From positions 114,133 through 178,132 of the forward strand of contig NW_024468534.1 in the NCBI RefSeq assembly GCF_001632365.1: DNA of 64,000 nt, read 5' to 3'. This stretch comes from Laetiporus sulphureus 93-53. Its lineage: Eukaryota > Basidiomycota > Agaricomycetes > Polyporales > Laetiporaceae. Positions 36,665 to 47,823 of this stretch are shown here, piece by piece. The position numbers were made by a program, and so were the translations under genes. Position 1 is the stretch's first letter, and the number at the start of each line of letters is the position of its first letter. The notes below the pieces were generated by a model. That model did not search any database. It had not been told where the DNA came from and saw only the letters and a list, made by a program, of their open reading frames with translations.

Positions 36665-36883
36665 TTAAGATGGGCTGAGCGACGCACCCGGAAGGACCTG
36701 ATGATCGTATAATCCTAGGAGAGCTATTTGCCCAGGCAATGCATCCAACGGCGCCTCGTCTGGCGCATGTATGATATGTGGTACAGTATATGGGCGATCG
36801 ACGATACTCGGCTCGAGGGACAGCGGTCCGACACTGGCTTTCTCAGCAACCGTTGACCTAGACTTCTTTCCGCCCTTCGCCAT
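36665..36883 (-). CDS. Possible small protein, unknown
   Basis: A 72-codon frame starting MAKGGKKSRSTVAEK, with codon use and composition that look protein-like (RPYTVPHIIHAPDEAP, GQIALLGLYDH). No domain is recognised. It sits 74 bp upstream of the GW-repeat gene on the same strand, so it could also be an upstream frame in that gene's leader. A second ATG lies five codons upstream (36898). Confidence 0.35.
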   Translation of the reverse strand: MAKGGKKSRSTVAEKASVGPLSLEPSIVDRPYTVPHIIHAPDEAPLDALPGQIALLGLYDHQVLPGASLSPS

Positions 36884-37455
36884 GCATTCCAAGGTCAATT
36901 AGATCACAGTTATCGCAATCCGTTGTTTGAGGGTGGTTTGAGGTGGCCTTTGACACAGTTTTCGAACGCGACTTAGCAAGCGGGAGTGACTGTATATGCC
37001 ACACCCACGCAGTCGGTTCCGGATGCCCACGCTGTGACTAGTGGGGAAAAGAAGATGATGAGATAGTACAAGCTCGGGCGCTGGAGAAGCGTTGGAGAGG
37101 GACATGAGGCATGGCTCGACTCCGGCCGCAACAGAACAAGCGTCGCCATTGACTCTGTCAGACAAGCACAGGGTAAGCTGGTCCATGGCCTCCAGGGCTT
37201 AACAGTTGCAGCGATTGGCACTGAGAAAGCCGACACCCATGTAGGGAAAATCTTGCTTCTGAGATCTGATCTGAAACTATGCACTTGCGAAATCTGAAGC
37301 CATGGGCGGTGAAGGTAGTAAGTGGCAACTAAGAACGAGTGAGGATCAATATCAGCTTAACAGTATGTCAGGTCATGCTTATAAACAGTCTCAAATCTGC
37401 CTTACTCGGTTGCAAGGACGCGGCAGTCCAGCCTACACGAATACCATCGAGAAGG
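36884..37455. other. Divergent intergenic region upstream of tRNase Z
   Basis: About 570 bp between the minus-strand small frame and the tRNase Z start. It includes an in-frame upstream ATG of tRNase Z at 37375. Apart from that I see no coding segment. Confidence 0.4.
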
Positions 37456-38721
37456 ATGCCATCGAATTTGTCTTCGATAAACGTAACAATCCTGGGTAGC
37501 GCGTCTGCCCAACCGTCTTCTTCGAGAAACCATTCTTCTCTTGCATTGCGTCTAAACGGCGATGTCTGGTTGTTTGACTGTGGGGAAGCCACACAGCACA
37601 GAATTCAAAAGAGTAGCGTGAAGATGGGCAAGATACAGAAGATATTCATCACACACACACATGGTAATGCGAGGTGGTCGTTTTCCTGGTTGCCTGACTG
37701 GACTTATGGTGTATTAGGCGATCACATCTTCGGCATCCTGCCCCTCCTTGCAAGCAGATGCGATGGCGCTGGAGGTATGGTGGATGATTCAGCTGATCCT
37801 AGGACACAGGAAGAAAGCCGAGAAACGACCCCGGTGAGTGTGCTCGCTCGTCGACCGGCAGCAGATAGCTAACAGTGAACCTTACAGCCTATTGAGATCT
37901 ATGGTCCGCTCGGCACGCGTGCATACATCCGAAGCGGCCTCGCGTACACCTACACGAACTTAGCTTCGCCCTACGTTGTGCACGAGCTACGCTTTCCGGC
38001 CGACCCGTCTGGCGACCACACATCCCTCCCTCTCCACACGTCTGAGTCGCCGGACGGACGTAACATCGAGCAATTCGACGGCGTATGGCCTGAGATCTAC
38101 AAGGATGAGCTAGTTACGGTCTCTGCAGCGCCGATATTACATTCAATTCCTTGTGTAGGCTACGTCGTGACCGAACTGCCTGTCCCGGGAAAGATGGACC
38201 CGAAAGACTACGTGCCCCACCTCAAACGCACCAAGACTCCGATGTCGGTCATGAGGAAGCTACAACAAGGCGAAAGCGTCACGCTATCTGATGGGACAGT
38301 GTTGCACGGTCCTTCCCGGAGACCTGGCCGCAAGCTGGCGGTTCTTGGGGACACCTACGACCCTTCACCAATCGCAGAGCTCGCTGCAAATGTAGACCTG
38401 CTAGTGCATGAGGCCACAAACGCGCATCTACCTGGAGTGGATCCGAATACAAAACCAGACGACACGTACGAAAGTGTCGAGGCACGCACCAAGTCCCGCG
38501 GACACTCAACACCACAAATGGCAGGAAAGTTCGCCAGAAGAATAGGCGCGAAGAAGCTTCTGCTGAATCACTTCTCCGCGCGATATGCGGGAAACGATGA
38601 TGTGGATCCGGATGCGAAGAAAATCATGGACGCCATTAGAGAACTTGCCGCTGGAGATTTCGAAGGAGAGGTGGTGTGTGCAAGGGACTTCATGAGCTTT
38701 GATGTAGAACCGCGGCGATAA
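37456..38721 (+). CDS. tRNase Z (short ELAC1-like ribonuclease Z)
   Basis: Three exons, 37456-37663, 37718-37833 and 37888-38721, give 385 residues. The metallo-beta-lactamase core shows [25 protein letters not shown] and the zinc motif THTHGDHIFG, which is split by the first intron after the second His. Further motifs are [13 protein letters not shown] (substrate-binding region), [22 protein letters not shown] and [10 protein letters not shown]. The enzyme cleaves the 3' trailer of tRNA precursors. An in-frame ATG at 37375 would add 27 residues rich in Leu, Lys and Arg without many acids, which could serve as a mitochondrial presequence; alternative starts could give dual targeting. A broken copy of exon 3 lies at 25.4-25.8 kb. 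Confidence 0.94.
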
Positions 38722-38798
38722 CAAGGTATTCGGAAATTTTCAAATAGCACGTTGTGAGTGGTGGAGCCAGTACAGATGCAGTTGTTTTCGCTGGTAGG

Positions 38799-40026
38799 TC
38801 AATCGTCCGGAGGATCGGACAACTCACTACTTTCGTCGCTCGCCTCGCCCTCCTCCAGCTCCTCTTCCCGCGGTTTCTTCTTCACCTTCACGTCTTTCGG
38901 ATCCTCCGCCACTTCACCCATCTCGATATCGTCGTCTTCTGGTGTCTTGCTGGACAGCGTAGGTGTTGACCTTGCGGTCGAAGAACGTATCACCGGTGTC
39001 GAAGTCCGTGATTTGCTCGGGGTGAATGATCTGGCACCAGGATTGAGCAACTTCCTTGCCAGAGGAATTTCGTCTTCAGACTCTCGCTCATTCTCCCCGG
39101 CCTCCTTGTCCTCCTTGAGTTCTCCCGATTCTTCTCGTGTTCGAACGCTGACCGAGTCGCCCATTTCGATGTCTTCTTCGACATTGGTGCCCGGAGTCGG
39201 ACTAGCAGCACGAGAATCTTCTGCCACCTCCGGCTTGCCCATCAGACGTAGGGAGTTTAGCTCAGAAATCATTGAGTCCAAGGCGTTCTTTTGTGTATAT
39301 ATTATCCGGCTCTGGTTTTCGTGTTCAGCACGAATGGCCGCCATATCGTTTTCCAACGAGCTGATAGATCTGTACGTCGCGCGTGAGCATCTTGTTCAGC
39401 ACGAGACCGCGGTGACGAACGCGTTCAGCTCTTCCCTGCTTGGCAAAGTGTTTATCTTCTCGGCAATGGCATCGTACTCAATTTTGCGTCTTCGTTGTAT
39501 CTGAGCATGCTCCAAGGACAACTTGAGTTGTTCGATCTGACTCTTTAAGTTGACGTGTTGGTCGGCTTGATTGAACAGCGCGCTCAGCGAACGTTGCAGA
39601 TGACTGTTCTTCATAACGCACCTATTCGTTCCTTCTCCATCTGATACTCCTCCACTTGCCGCGCCTCCGCTTCGCAGACCATCAAACTCTTCTTGAGCAA
39701 TAATTGGAACGACGCGAGCTCCACCAGGAACGCTTCTCGCGCATCGTCGACCGAAGAAATAGCCGATGAAGGCGGGGTCGATGCTGGTGTATACGCCACG
39801 GTCATGTAGTTGTGGAACTTCTTGGTCACACGACGCAAGCCTTTCTCGTCATTTGTGATTCGGGAGTGTATGATAGCGTCTGGGCGGAGGTCGAACGGAG
39901 TGGCATAAGCAGCAATCGAGTGTTGCTTGTAAGACAGCACGCACCTTCTTCCTGCACGGTCATCGGTGGCGCGATATATGCCACCTCCTGCCCAGGTATT
40001 GATATTGAGGAAGAAGACTCCTGCAT
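38799..40026 (-). CDS. THO7: THO complex subunit 7
   Basis: Four exons, 40026-39945, 39879-39622, 39565-39421 and 39369-38799, give 351 residues. The conserved block reads EEDAIIHSRITNDEKGLRRVTKKFHNY, AFLVELASFQLLLKKSLMVCEAEARQVEEY, QIQRRRKIEYDAIAEKINTLPSREEL and NDMAAIRAEHENQ, a mostly helical, coiled-coil protein. THO7 pairs with THO5 in the THO complex, which couples transcription elongation to mRNA packaging and export. The C-terminal 150 residues are acidic and Ser/Pro-rich, longer than in animals, and probably disordered. It is divergent from VTC1 with 233 bp between starts. Confidence 0.93.
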
Positions 40027-40259
40027 GTTGACCGAACGATGCTGGTGTGGCTGAGAACAGGATACGATAACGCGCGCTATGGACGTGACTACTGTGACAC
40101 TGGATCGCGTGACAGGGAAACCGACCGAGGCGTAACGCTCTTAATCGTTCTTGGGCAGTGACGACGTCGCGCACGTTCGCCGGATTGGGATTCAGCCCAA
40201 GTCTCCTTCTTGGCTGGTCGAGACTTTGCAGACTTCAAAGGCCTCAAACTCTACCCACC

Positions 40260-40871
40260 ATGTCGACGCAGCCTCTGCTGCAGCGCACGGCAGCTAAGCG
40301 CATAGCTCTGCCAGTCAGAGTCGAGCCCAAGGTTTCATTTGCAAACGAGCGCACATTCCTATCATGGCTGCATTTTACGGTGGTCTTGGGCGGCCTAGCG
40401 GTGGGTCTATTGAATTTTGGGGACAAGGTGCGAATATATAGCCTTCATGTGCGCTTTCATTGTTAAGCGATGTGAGCAGGTGGGCAAGATATGTGCTGCC
40501 ATGTTCTCTGTCGTCGGTGAGATTCTCACTACAGGAATGCTCGCGCATTGACCACGGTATTGCTCACACGGTCACTGACAGCTATGGCTGTAATGGTCTA
40601 TGCCCTCTATACATATCATTGGCGCGCTGCCTCCATTAGGAAAGGAGGTCGTGGTCCTTATGATGACCGAGTCGGACCCGTAGGTGCTTCAATACCCATA
40701 TCGATCACAGGCGGCTGACCGGGTTGCTCTATCTAGACAATATTGTGCATCGCCTTACTCAGTGAGTTCACACACCTTCTTCGAGTCTGAAGTCGTTACT
40801 AAATTGTTGCAGTCGCGATCGTCATCAATTTCATCCTTCGGTTCACACAGCCAGACGACTCAGAGCCATGA
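40260..40871 (+). CDS. VTC1: Vacuolar transporter chaperone 1 (VTC complex subunit)
   Basis: Five exons, 40260-40427, 40480-40516, 40582-40679, 40737-40761 and 40813-40871, give 128 residues. The N-terminus has the conserved [32 protein letters not shown] leading into the first of three membrane segments; others are around [14 protein letters not shown] and [17 protein letters not shown]. The loop [14 protein letters not shown] is typical. VTC1 is the small membrane subunit of the complex that makes and translocates polyphosphate into vacuoles. The 25-nt exon 4 fits by phase. It shares a divergent promoter with THO7. Confidence 0.95.
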
Positions 40872-41252
40872 ATCACACCATCGCTAACGCCGCACTTCAG
40901 CCATTCAGCCCTACCTCGCGCCGATCAAAGACGATTCACACCGACGGGATGGGAGGGTTGCTTGTAAGTCAGGATGATCTGTACCACGATCTTCGCATAC
41001 GCCAGAATTATGTCTCGTTAGCACAACCACCTATCCATGCTGAATCTCACCACCTCTTGGATACATCACTGTAGTCTAGCTGAATATATCCATTCATGTC
41101 TTTCTCTGGTCTGCAGAAGTGCTCATAGTGCATGTAAAGCTTGAAAACTACCCCTCATGGCGGCCGTTTAAGCTCAAGACGGGCGAAAGCACAAATGAAT
41201 GTTGCGGAAGCAGCCTCTAGTACATGTCGGAAAGAATATATTCGCAGCGAAC
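40872..41252. other. Convergent intergenic region
   Basis: About 380 bp lie tail-to-tail between VTC1 and the NDUFA8 gene. I see no coding segment. Confidence 0.45.
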
Positions 41253-42021
41253 CTATTTCTGTATGGCCTTGTAAATTGGCTTCTCAACTTCATGAATGGG
41301 CGTCTTGCCCTCTGGCGCCCCAGGAATAGTTTTGACAAGCCCCTTGGTGATTTTGGTTGCGTTAGGAAGAAGCGCATGTGTGGAAAGCGAGAGACTCACA
41401 AACTTCTCAAACATACACTTGTTCAGCGTTCGCTCGGGTTTCCGGCACAAATAGTACTCCTGAACAAATCCAATATGTGCATAACGATGCAGGACTTCGC
41501 AAGAGGGTGTTCTACACGCACCTGGTTGTTCTTCTCCAAGCAGTTCCAATGTTGCTCGAACTCCTGGGCGCAGCTGTCCCGCATCTTAGAGATCCTAGAG
41601 CAAGGGGAATCAGGATCGGCCGTTCCAAGAAAATTGCACGCACAAGTCTATCGCACACCTCGTCACTCTCCTGCCCTCCTTGAGACAATGTTCCGCGTCA
41701 CGGTTCTCTGCCTTGCAGAGCATGAAGTCCTCTGCGGATGTAGATAGTGGATCAGCCCAAGAGCGAATTAAATAGCGACATCACCGCCTTATCCAGATAC
41801 TGCACAATACGCGTATGTCCGCAGGCGATCCGCATATGCCAGCCTGAGAGACTACAGTACGCACCATTGTAGTCCTTGCAGTATGCTCCGAGGAAGAATG
41901 CGGCGCTCTTCAGCGGCGCACTGGTCGCGCCCAGCTCGGGGACCTTGGGCACGCTGTCCGGGAGCGGCGTGGGTTCCCTATAGGGCCGTTCCGACTGGGC
42001 AGGATCGTGCCAAACGCTCAT
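41253..42021 (-). CDS. NDUFA8: NADH:ubiquinone oxidoreductase subunit NDUFA8 (19 kDa, CHCH)
   Basis: Five exons, 42021-41865, 41731-41644, 41594-41522, 41459-41400 and 41342-41253, give 155 residues. It begins MSVWHDPAQSERPYREPTPLP and GATSAPLKSAAFFLGAYCKDYNEDFMLCKAEN, followed by the paired-Cys motifs (HCLKEGRRVTRC, SCAQEFEQHWNCLEKNN, YYLCRKPERTLNKCMFEK). It ends TIPGAPEGKTPIHEVEKPIYK. NDUFA8 is an accessory subunit on the intermembrane-space side of complex I, imported through the Mia40 disulfide relay. It is divergent from the gene at 42209 with 187 bp between starts. Confidence 0.95.
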
Positions 42022-42208
42022 TGTGGTCGTCGATGGGTAGCGTTGTTCGACGACGCAACCGACGCCCGTGCGGGCGTCTCCGACTTTGCCCAGATATGGC
42101 AGCTACGGCGCCTATTCTTCCAAAGTGGCTTGGTCTTCCGATCGATACAACTTACCGGACTGCAACACGGACCAGAGGACGTTCCTTATCTAGCATAGTT
42201 TACTCATT

Positions 42209-42857
42209 ATGGTCTGTGTTTCCAATCTCTCATTTTTGCGCACATTATCATATTGTCTCGACAGCCTCCCCGAGTTCAGCCCAAGACATACATTCTACCG
42301 CTCAAGACGCACAAGCTCACCGCATATCTGACGGCGGGTATAGGCGACACCATCAACTCTGTCAAACAAAAGGCGTTGTCTGCACTGACGACAGAGGTCC
42401 TCGACACCCCAAACCCGCATGCCGCGATGGGTATGCCCGTGGACGACGAGCCAGAATGGACTGTGCCCAAGATCTCAGGGCTGCAGGATTTCGAGCTGAG
42501 CAGGGGCATCAAGGAGAGGGGCAGGATAACTGGGAGATACGAGCTGCTCGATAGTAGCACGACCGTTAAGAGTGTTCTCGTCAATTGGGATACACTCTTC
42601 GTGCAGTTTAGAGACGAGAATGGTGAGTTCGACCCATATTCTATGTATGATATCTTCATACGATCGACCTCCAATCATCTCTGTGTCCCAACGTCACATC
42701 CTCGCGACCTACGGAACGGTACCGCCGACATTCAACTCTGCACGCCCCAGGCGACCTACTACCTGTCAAGGTCTCTCTGCCCCCATTGGACGATGACGAA
42801 GAAGCGGAACTGGCAGCTGCAAGGAAGGGGAAGCGGAAGGCACACCCAGAAACATGA
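42209..42857 (+). CDS. Uncharacterised conserved protein; start codon alone in exon 1
   Basis: Three exons, 42209-42211 (only ATG), 42265-42622 and 42751-42857, give 155 residues starting MPPRVQPKTYILPLKTHKLTAYL. Motifs seen are TINSVKQKALSALT and a C-terminal LPVKVSLPPLDDDEEAEL followed by a basic tail (RKGKRKAHPET). The first half looks like a ubiquitin-like or small beta fold used to bind partners, but I cannot name the family. No membrane segment is present. The 128-nt second intron is longer than average here. A position head-to-head with NDUFA8 suggests a housekeeping promoter. Confidence 0.7.
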
Positions 42858-43063
42858 AAGTGCGAGTTATGTCAAGATCCTCATGCTGTCGTCTTGCTGT
42901 CGCGTAGTTTGTTTCCTCTTGTTGCATCTGGTTACAATGGAGAGCCGGTTTCATTTTTTGTCGCCGCGCTGAGCAGCATACGAGGAAAGCGTCCGGTATT
43001 AGGAGTAGTAGCGCTTCGCATGATAGACCCATGCAACTGGATCGACCAAAGCCTCGCAAATCA

Positions 43064-43714
43064 TCACTGCGATGGGAGGCGTTGCCATCTTCGAGGGCTT
43101 AGAGGCAATAGAGCAGCTGCGACCTCTCGACCTTCCTCGACGAGCAGGTTGTATGTGGAGCAGGCATTCCACTGTGACGTGGCTGTCATTAGCATGAGGT
43201 GGAATAGCCGGGCGCGAAATCCACATACCGTATCCATCACATCTACTTGTATGCCGAGCCCATTGAGATACTGACGGAAGACTGGCGGGACGAAAGACAC
43301 CGTCTTCCCTGTCCCGAATAGCAGGATCTCTGTATGCCACCAGCAGAAGACACGTCTGTCGCTGTTCCTATCGCGACCGAAGTAACGCTGCTCACCAGGT
43401 TTGGGTACGACTACGTCAAAGACTTCGAAATGTTGCTTGTCCCAGCCGTCCCACAGCCTGTCCGGTACATCCCAGAGAAAGACTCGGTTATCAAGAAAGA
43501 TGCAAGCAGAGGGGAGTATGAGTCCGTCGGCTAGTAGAATACCCCCCGACGTGATGGTCTTAACCTGAATGGCGGCACTGCCGCCCTCAATGATGTTGGT
43601 GAGTCCACTGCTGCCTTGACGCGTAAAGCTCGACGCGTGGATGCATCGTGATCGCACACGAGATATTGGACGAGTGGTCAATGTTGCTACAGTGCGAGTG
43701 AGCATGTTGGCCAT
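43064..43714 (-). CDS. NDUFAF3: Complex I assembly factor 3 (NDUFAF3, Mth938/DUF498 fold)
   Basis: Three exons, 43714-43396, 43329-43229 and 43171-43064, give 175 residues. The N-terminus (MANMLTRTVATLTTRPISRVRSRCIHASS) is rich in Arg, Thr and Ser without acids, as expected of a mitochondrial presequence. The core reads GLILPSACIFLDNRVFLWDVP, FEVFDVVVPKPEILLFGTGK, LNGLGIQVDVMDT and NACSTYNLLVEEGREVAAALLP, the hallmark of NDUFAF3. The protein works with NDUFAF4 in early assembly of the complex I Q-module. It is divergent from SWC4 with 241 bp between starts. Confidence 0.93.
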   Translation of the reverse strand: MANMLTRTVATLTTRPISRVRSRCIHASSFTRQGSSGLTNIIEGGSAAIQVKTITSGGILLADGLILPSACIFLDNRVFLWDVPDRLWDGWDKQHFEVFDVVVPKPGEQRYFGRDRNSDRRVFCWWHTEILLFGTGKTVSFVPPVFRQYLNGLGIQVDVMDTVCGFRARLFHLMLMTATSQWNACSTYNLLVEEGREVAAALLPLSPRRWQRLPSQ

Positions 43715-43955
43715 ATTGCAATGAGTCCTCTGGGCAGGCTCGTAGGTGACTAGTCAAGTGCAAGATTAGTGAGGCAATAGTAATTCTGACCGTGGGAACC
43801 AAAAGGGTTCACTTAAGTTGAGCGCCCAGAAAGCTCCTTTGTGACTGCCATCGCTTGGAAGAGTCCGGCTCCTCCAGCTGCCCTCGCGATCGGAAGGCTG
43901 AAAGTCGCGTACTGGATATAAACATAGCTTTTTGTAAAGCTGAAGAACCGGCGAT

Positions 43956-45861
43956 ATGGCAGGAGCATCGGCCGCAGACGTCAGGAGCATACTGTCTCTC
44001 CCTTCCACTCCGGGACCCTCTCAGATGCGGAAGACAACATCCAACACGGAGCGCGCGCGCAAGCCGGACGGTATCTCAAGAGAGCTCTACTCTCTTATTG
44101 GACCCTCGGCGCCGACGCTTGCTGCCCAGTTCGCGAAGCCTAGGCTGAGGCAGAAGCCGAATCTTGGCGGCGGAGGCAGGGTGAAATGGTAAACTCGCAA
44201 GGAGACCTCCTTGCTTGGCTCTACAATAGCTGTGTGCTGACATGGCCAAAGGGAATGGAAGTCATTCAAGAATGGAGCGCGCTCGGACTCGTTGAAGTTG
44301 TCGCATTGGACGAAGGCAGAGACGGATCCTGATGCTGGTACGCTCTGCTCTTTCGTCGCGGAAGCATGTACCGCAATCACATCTGTATGTAGACTACCCC
44401 TTTGCGAAATACAACATCCAACCTATGGCATACGTGTATTCACAAGATGAGTATACCCGATTCCTGGAAGGTGAGTATTGTGGCATGCTTGTCGTCGGGG
44501 ACCGATGAATGACGGTATGATGAGACAAGGATTGGACGAAGGAGGAGACGGACTATTTGTTCAATCTTGCCCGGGAGTATGACTTACGATGGTACATCAT
44601 CCATGACCGATACGAATATGAAGGTGGTCCGGAACGAACCCTTGAGGTATGCTTGTTTTTCGCCTGGTTCTTAGGATATCATAGATCTACTGAACTTACT
44701 CCAGGACCTGAAAGATAGGTACTTGAGCGTTTGTCGAAAGCTTGTCAGGAATCGTCCTCGGGCAGGAGACGAAGCCACCCGGAACCAGTTGATGTCAAGC
44801 CTAGCGTTCGACAAAGGCATGTTATGTTCTCAATGAAGTCATTCATTTGGCTCATCGATACCATCAGAACGCGAGATTACAAGAAAACGCTACATAGCAA
44901 GTCTTGAGAGTCGAACGCCACAGCAAAAAGCCGAGGAAGATGCCCTCTATGTAGAGCTCAAGCGGCTCGAACAAAATGAAAGACGATTCAAGCGTGACCG
45001 CGAAGAACTACTTCGTACCCTACTCGGCATCGAGTCCGGGCTACCTGATATCAAAGAGGATGAGGATGGCCTTATGAATGGGCCTGCAGATACGAGAAAG
45101 AGGAAGAAGGGAACCCATACAGCGGAATCAGAGACACCTATCTCAGCGACGCCTTCTTCGAATATCATCTCGCTCGGACAGCCGTCCAAGAAAGGGCACT
45201 CAGCGAAGTCTGCTGCATACGGTGCGTATCTTCGGCAGACGCACTATACCGTCGATACCGACCAGAGCTTTGGCAGACGCTCTTCACTGCATACATCGTA
45301 CCGATATACCACCGGCAAACGCGCCGCCCACGAAGACCGCGCATCAGCCAGTGTATCTCCGATCCTATAAGCTCCCCCAGCCAAAGCTCACCTCCGTGGC
45401 CAAGGTGGCACAGGCGCTCGGAGAGCTCGGTATTTCACACACGCGTCTCGTTATGCCAACGCGGGAGAACTGTACGCAGCTGGAGGGGCTTCTAGACGCA
45501 GCTACGGCCCTTGTGGAGACCAAGAAGGTCGTGGACAGGGTCGAGCAGGATATTCGTGTTGCAAGAGAAAGACTGGGCACACAGGGAAACGAGAGTGCCG
45601 AGGATGGTACGGGTGCTGGAGAAGCTTTGCCAATCCCGATGGATGTGGATGACGGCAATGAGGGCGACGTGGATAGGAGGGCTCAGAGCGTTGTGAGCAC
45701 GCGGAGCACGAGGAGCAGGAGGCAGGTGCGTCTAGTCAAGGCCTGCATATTTGCCGAAACGCTGACTGCAATACCTCGCCCTACAGTCCCGACGGTCTAT
45801 GTCGATCTCTTCCGTCGATACGCCTGCCACGGGTGCGATGAAGAGGCAGAAACGCCCATAA
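43956..45861 (+). CDS. SWC4: SWR1/NuA4 complex subunit SWC4 (DMAP1 homologue)
   Basis: Eight exons, 43956-44188, 44252-44337, 44393-44470, 44525-44646, 44705-44816, 44868-45221, 45277-45725 and 45787-45861, give 502 residues. Motifs: MAGASAADVRSILSLP, VKWEWKSFKNGARSD, the SANT/Myb-like segment DWTKEETDYLFNLAREYDLRWYIIHDRY, LEDLKDRYLSVCRKL, RRFKRDREELLRTLLGIE, and the DMAP1 C-terminal region (LPQPKLTSVAKVAQALGELGI and TRENCTQLEGLLDAA). SWC4/DMAP1 is shared by the SWR1 H2A.Z-exchange complex and the NuA4 acetyltransferase. The intron at 44817-44867 has a GC donor (GCATGT..CAG), needed to keep the conserved frame. Confidence 0.94.
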
Positions 45862-46171
45862 AATATGCGAGACTTTGGCTTCCTATCTGTATACTGTGTA
45901 GCTGTATCGTCATGCTTGACTAGCCCATATTTACCTTGTCCTTTCCGAGCTTAGTTCCGAGTTTGAATGTCCCGTAGGTATGGGTTGGCGGTCCTTGGGC
46001 GGTCCCGCGAGTCGCGCCAACACATGCTGTCCGTGACCGCGTCGCGTCGTGTTCCCTTCCGCCACCGGCCGCACTGTCTGTCGTTGCATTCGAGTCTAAC
46101 GCTCGCCCTGCATTATCCTACTAGCTGGTTGACTAGTGACCGTCCTTTCACCTTCTGTCCTGATCAATATT
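45862..46171. other. Intergenic region between SWC4 and lipoate ligase
   Basis: About 310 bp between two plus-strand genes, holding the SWC4 3' UTR and the ligase promoter. I see nothing else in it. Confidence 0.45.
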
Positions 46172-47684
46172 ATGCTGTTGTCATCTCGTGTCATGAGCAG
46201 CGTTCGCTCGCGGCAGATCCGGAGCTTTGCCACCGCCCTCAGTCCAAGCCACTCGATATACATCTCCAACTCCACGAACCCATATTTCAATCTCACTCTA
46301 GAGGATTGGTGAGTGAGCTGCGATAGACGTCAGATCGAGCATGAACCGTCTCTTCTGTGCCGACTAAGGCTATTCAGACACAAGCCTCCGCGGGACCCAC
46401 TGCTACTCATCTACCGAGACCGACCGTGCATTGTGATCGGCCGCAACCAAAATCCATGGAAGGAGGTAAACATGCGAGCGTCGAAGGAAACTGGTGTGCC
46501 GTTCATCCGCAGACGGAGTGGAGGTGGGGCCGTCTATCATGTACGTGCCGCTACACACCATGCACAGTCCGACTCGTTATGATGAACTTCGGACGTCTCG
46601 CAGGACCTCGGCAACACAAATTTCTCGATACACCTCCCACGAACTTTTTTCGATAGACATGCCACCGCACAAGTGGTCCTCCGCGCGGTCCGCTCGCTGG
46701 GCGTCGACGCCAATGTGAATGACAGGAATGACATCTGCGTGGGCAAGGACAAGATAAGTCGGGTTCAGTGCAAGTCTCATGCTTGCTCTCCGTCAGGGGG
46801 GACGTCAGGCAAAGGCTTACACTCGACACGCTCAGACACGTATCGGGCTCGGCGTACAAGATCGTGAATAACCGTGCCTACCACCATGGCACGATGCTTA
46901 TATCCACCAGATTGGATATGCTTGGTGACCTGTTGCATTCAAACAAGGTACGTTGCACACTAAACGTCACAATTATGTACCTCAATCTTAGTAGCAAGCA
47001 AGCAGGACACGATGGAAACCAAAGGCGTAGCATCCGTCCGCTCGCCGGTCCGAAACCTGCAACAGTTCAATCCCTCAGTGAATCACGAGAAATTCGTGGA
47101 CGCTACAGTCTCCGCGTTCAGAGAAGAGTATGGCATCAACGAACAGGTATGCATCAGGCATCGTACGGTATACCGTACTAAACGACCGGCACGCAGATCT
47201 GTACGGTCGACGAGAATGAGGAGAATCTGAATATTGAGTACATACGCCATGGAATGGCAGAGCTCCCGGCATGTATTCATGCAGTCTTAACGATGTCTAA
47301 TGAGTACGCTGACACTCAGTACGATAGAGCTGGGATTGGGCATATGGTCAGACCCCAGAGTTCACCCACGAAATCACCCTTCCATTTGAATGGAGCACCC
47401 TGGTGAGGGATACCTCGTATGAGAGCTCATCAACGTCAATGACACAGGAACAACTTATACAGACCGCGAAAATTCATTCACGGCACGGCATCATCTTGTC
47501 TTGTACACTCACGACATCCGATGCTGTAGATGATGCACTGAAGCAAAAGTTGATCACACTGTCAGCGAGGCTGGAGCAGCAAAGGTATGGGTTTGTGGAC
47601 GAGGCGAGTTTAGGATCGGACATTCTGGAGGACAGCGAGATCAGGGTTGTCTGGCATTGGCTGAAAGGGGAGATGGATAGTTGA
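46172..47684 (+). CDS. Mitochondrial lipoate-protein ligase (LplA/Lip3-like)
   Basis: Eight exons, 46172-46308, 46369-46540, 46604-46767, 46836-46947, 47003-47146, 47197-47268, 47328-47402 and 47463-47684, give 365 residues. The first 23 residues (MLLSSRVMSSVRSRQIRSFATALS, as two pieces) form a good mitochondrial presequence. The catalytic core has NPYFNLTLEDWLF, IYRDRPCIVIGRNQNPWKEV, RRRSGGGAVYHDLGNTNFS, VSGSAYKIVNNRAYHHGTMLIS and KGVASVRSPV. These enzymes attach or transfer lipoate to E2 subunits of ketoacid dehydrogenases and to the glycine-cleavage H protein. The intron at 47269-47327 has a GC donor (GCATGT). The join at 46767/46836 is the least certain and leaves five non-conserved residues before VSGSAYK. 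Confidence 0.92.
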
Positions 47685-47823
47685 CGGTGACCCGAGAATG
47701 TTTGACGATGTTCAAACTGGAGCGATATATGATACGAGCAAGCGTAGTTCTTGGGTTGCAATTGCAACATTACACGAGAATGTGGACGGGAAATGGAATG
47801 CTCGCAGCGTTGTCGAACGCTGT

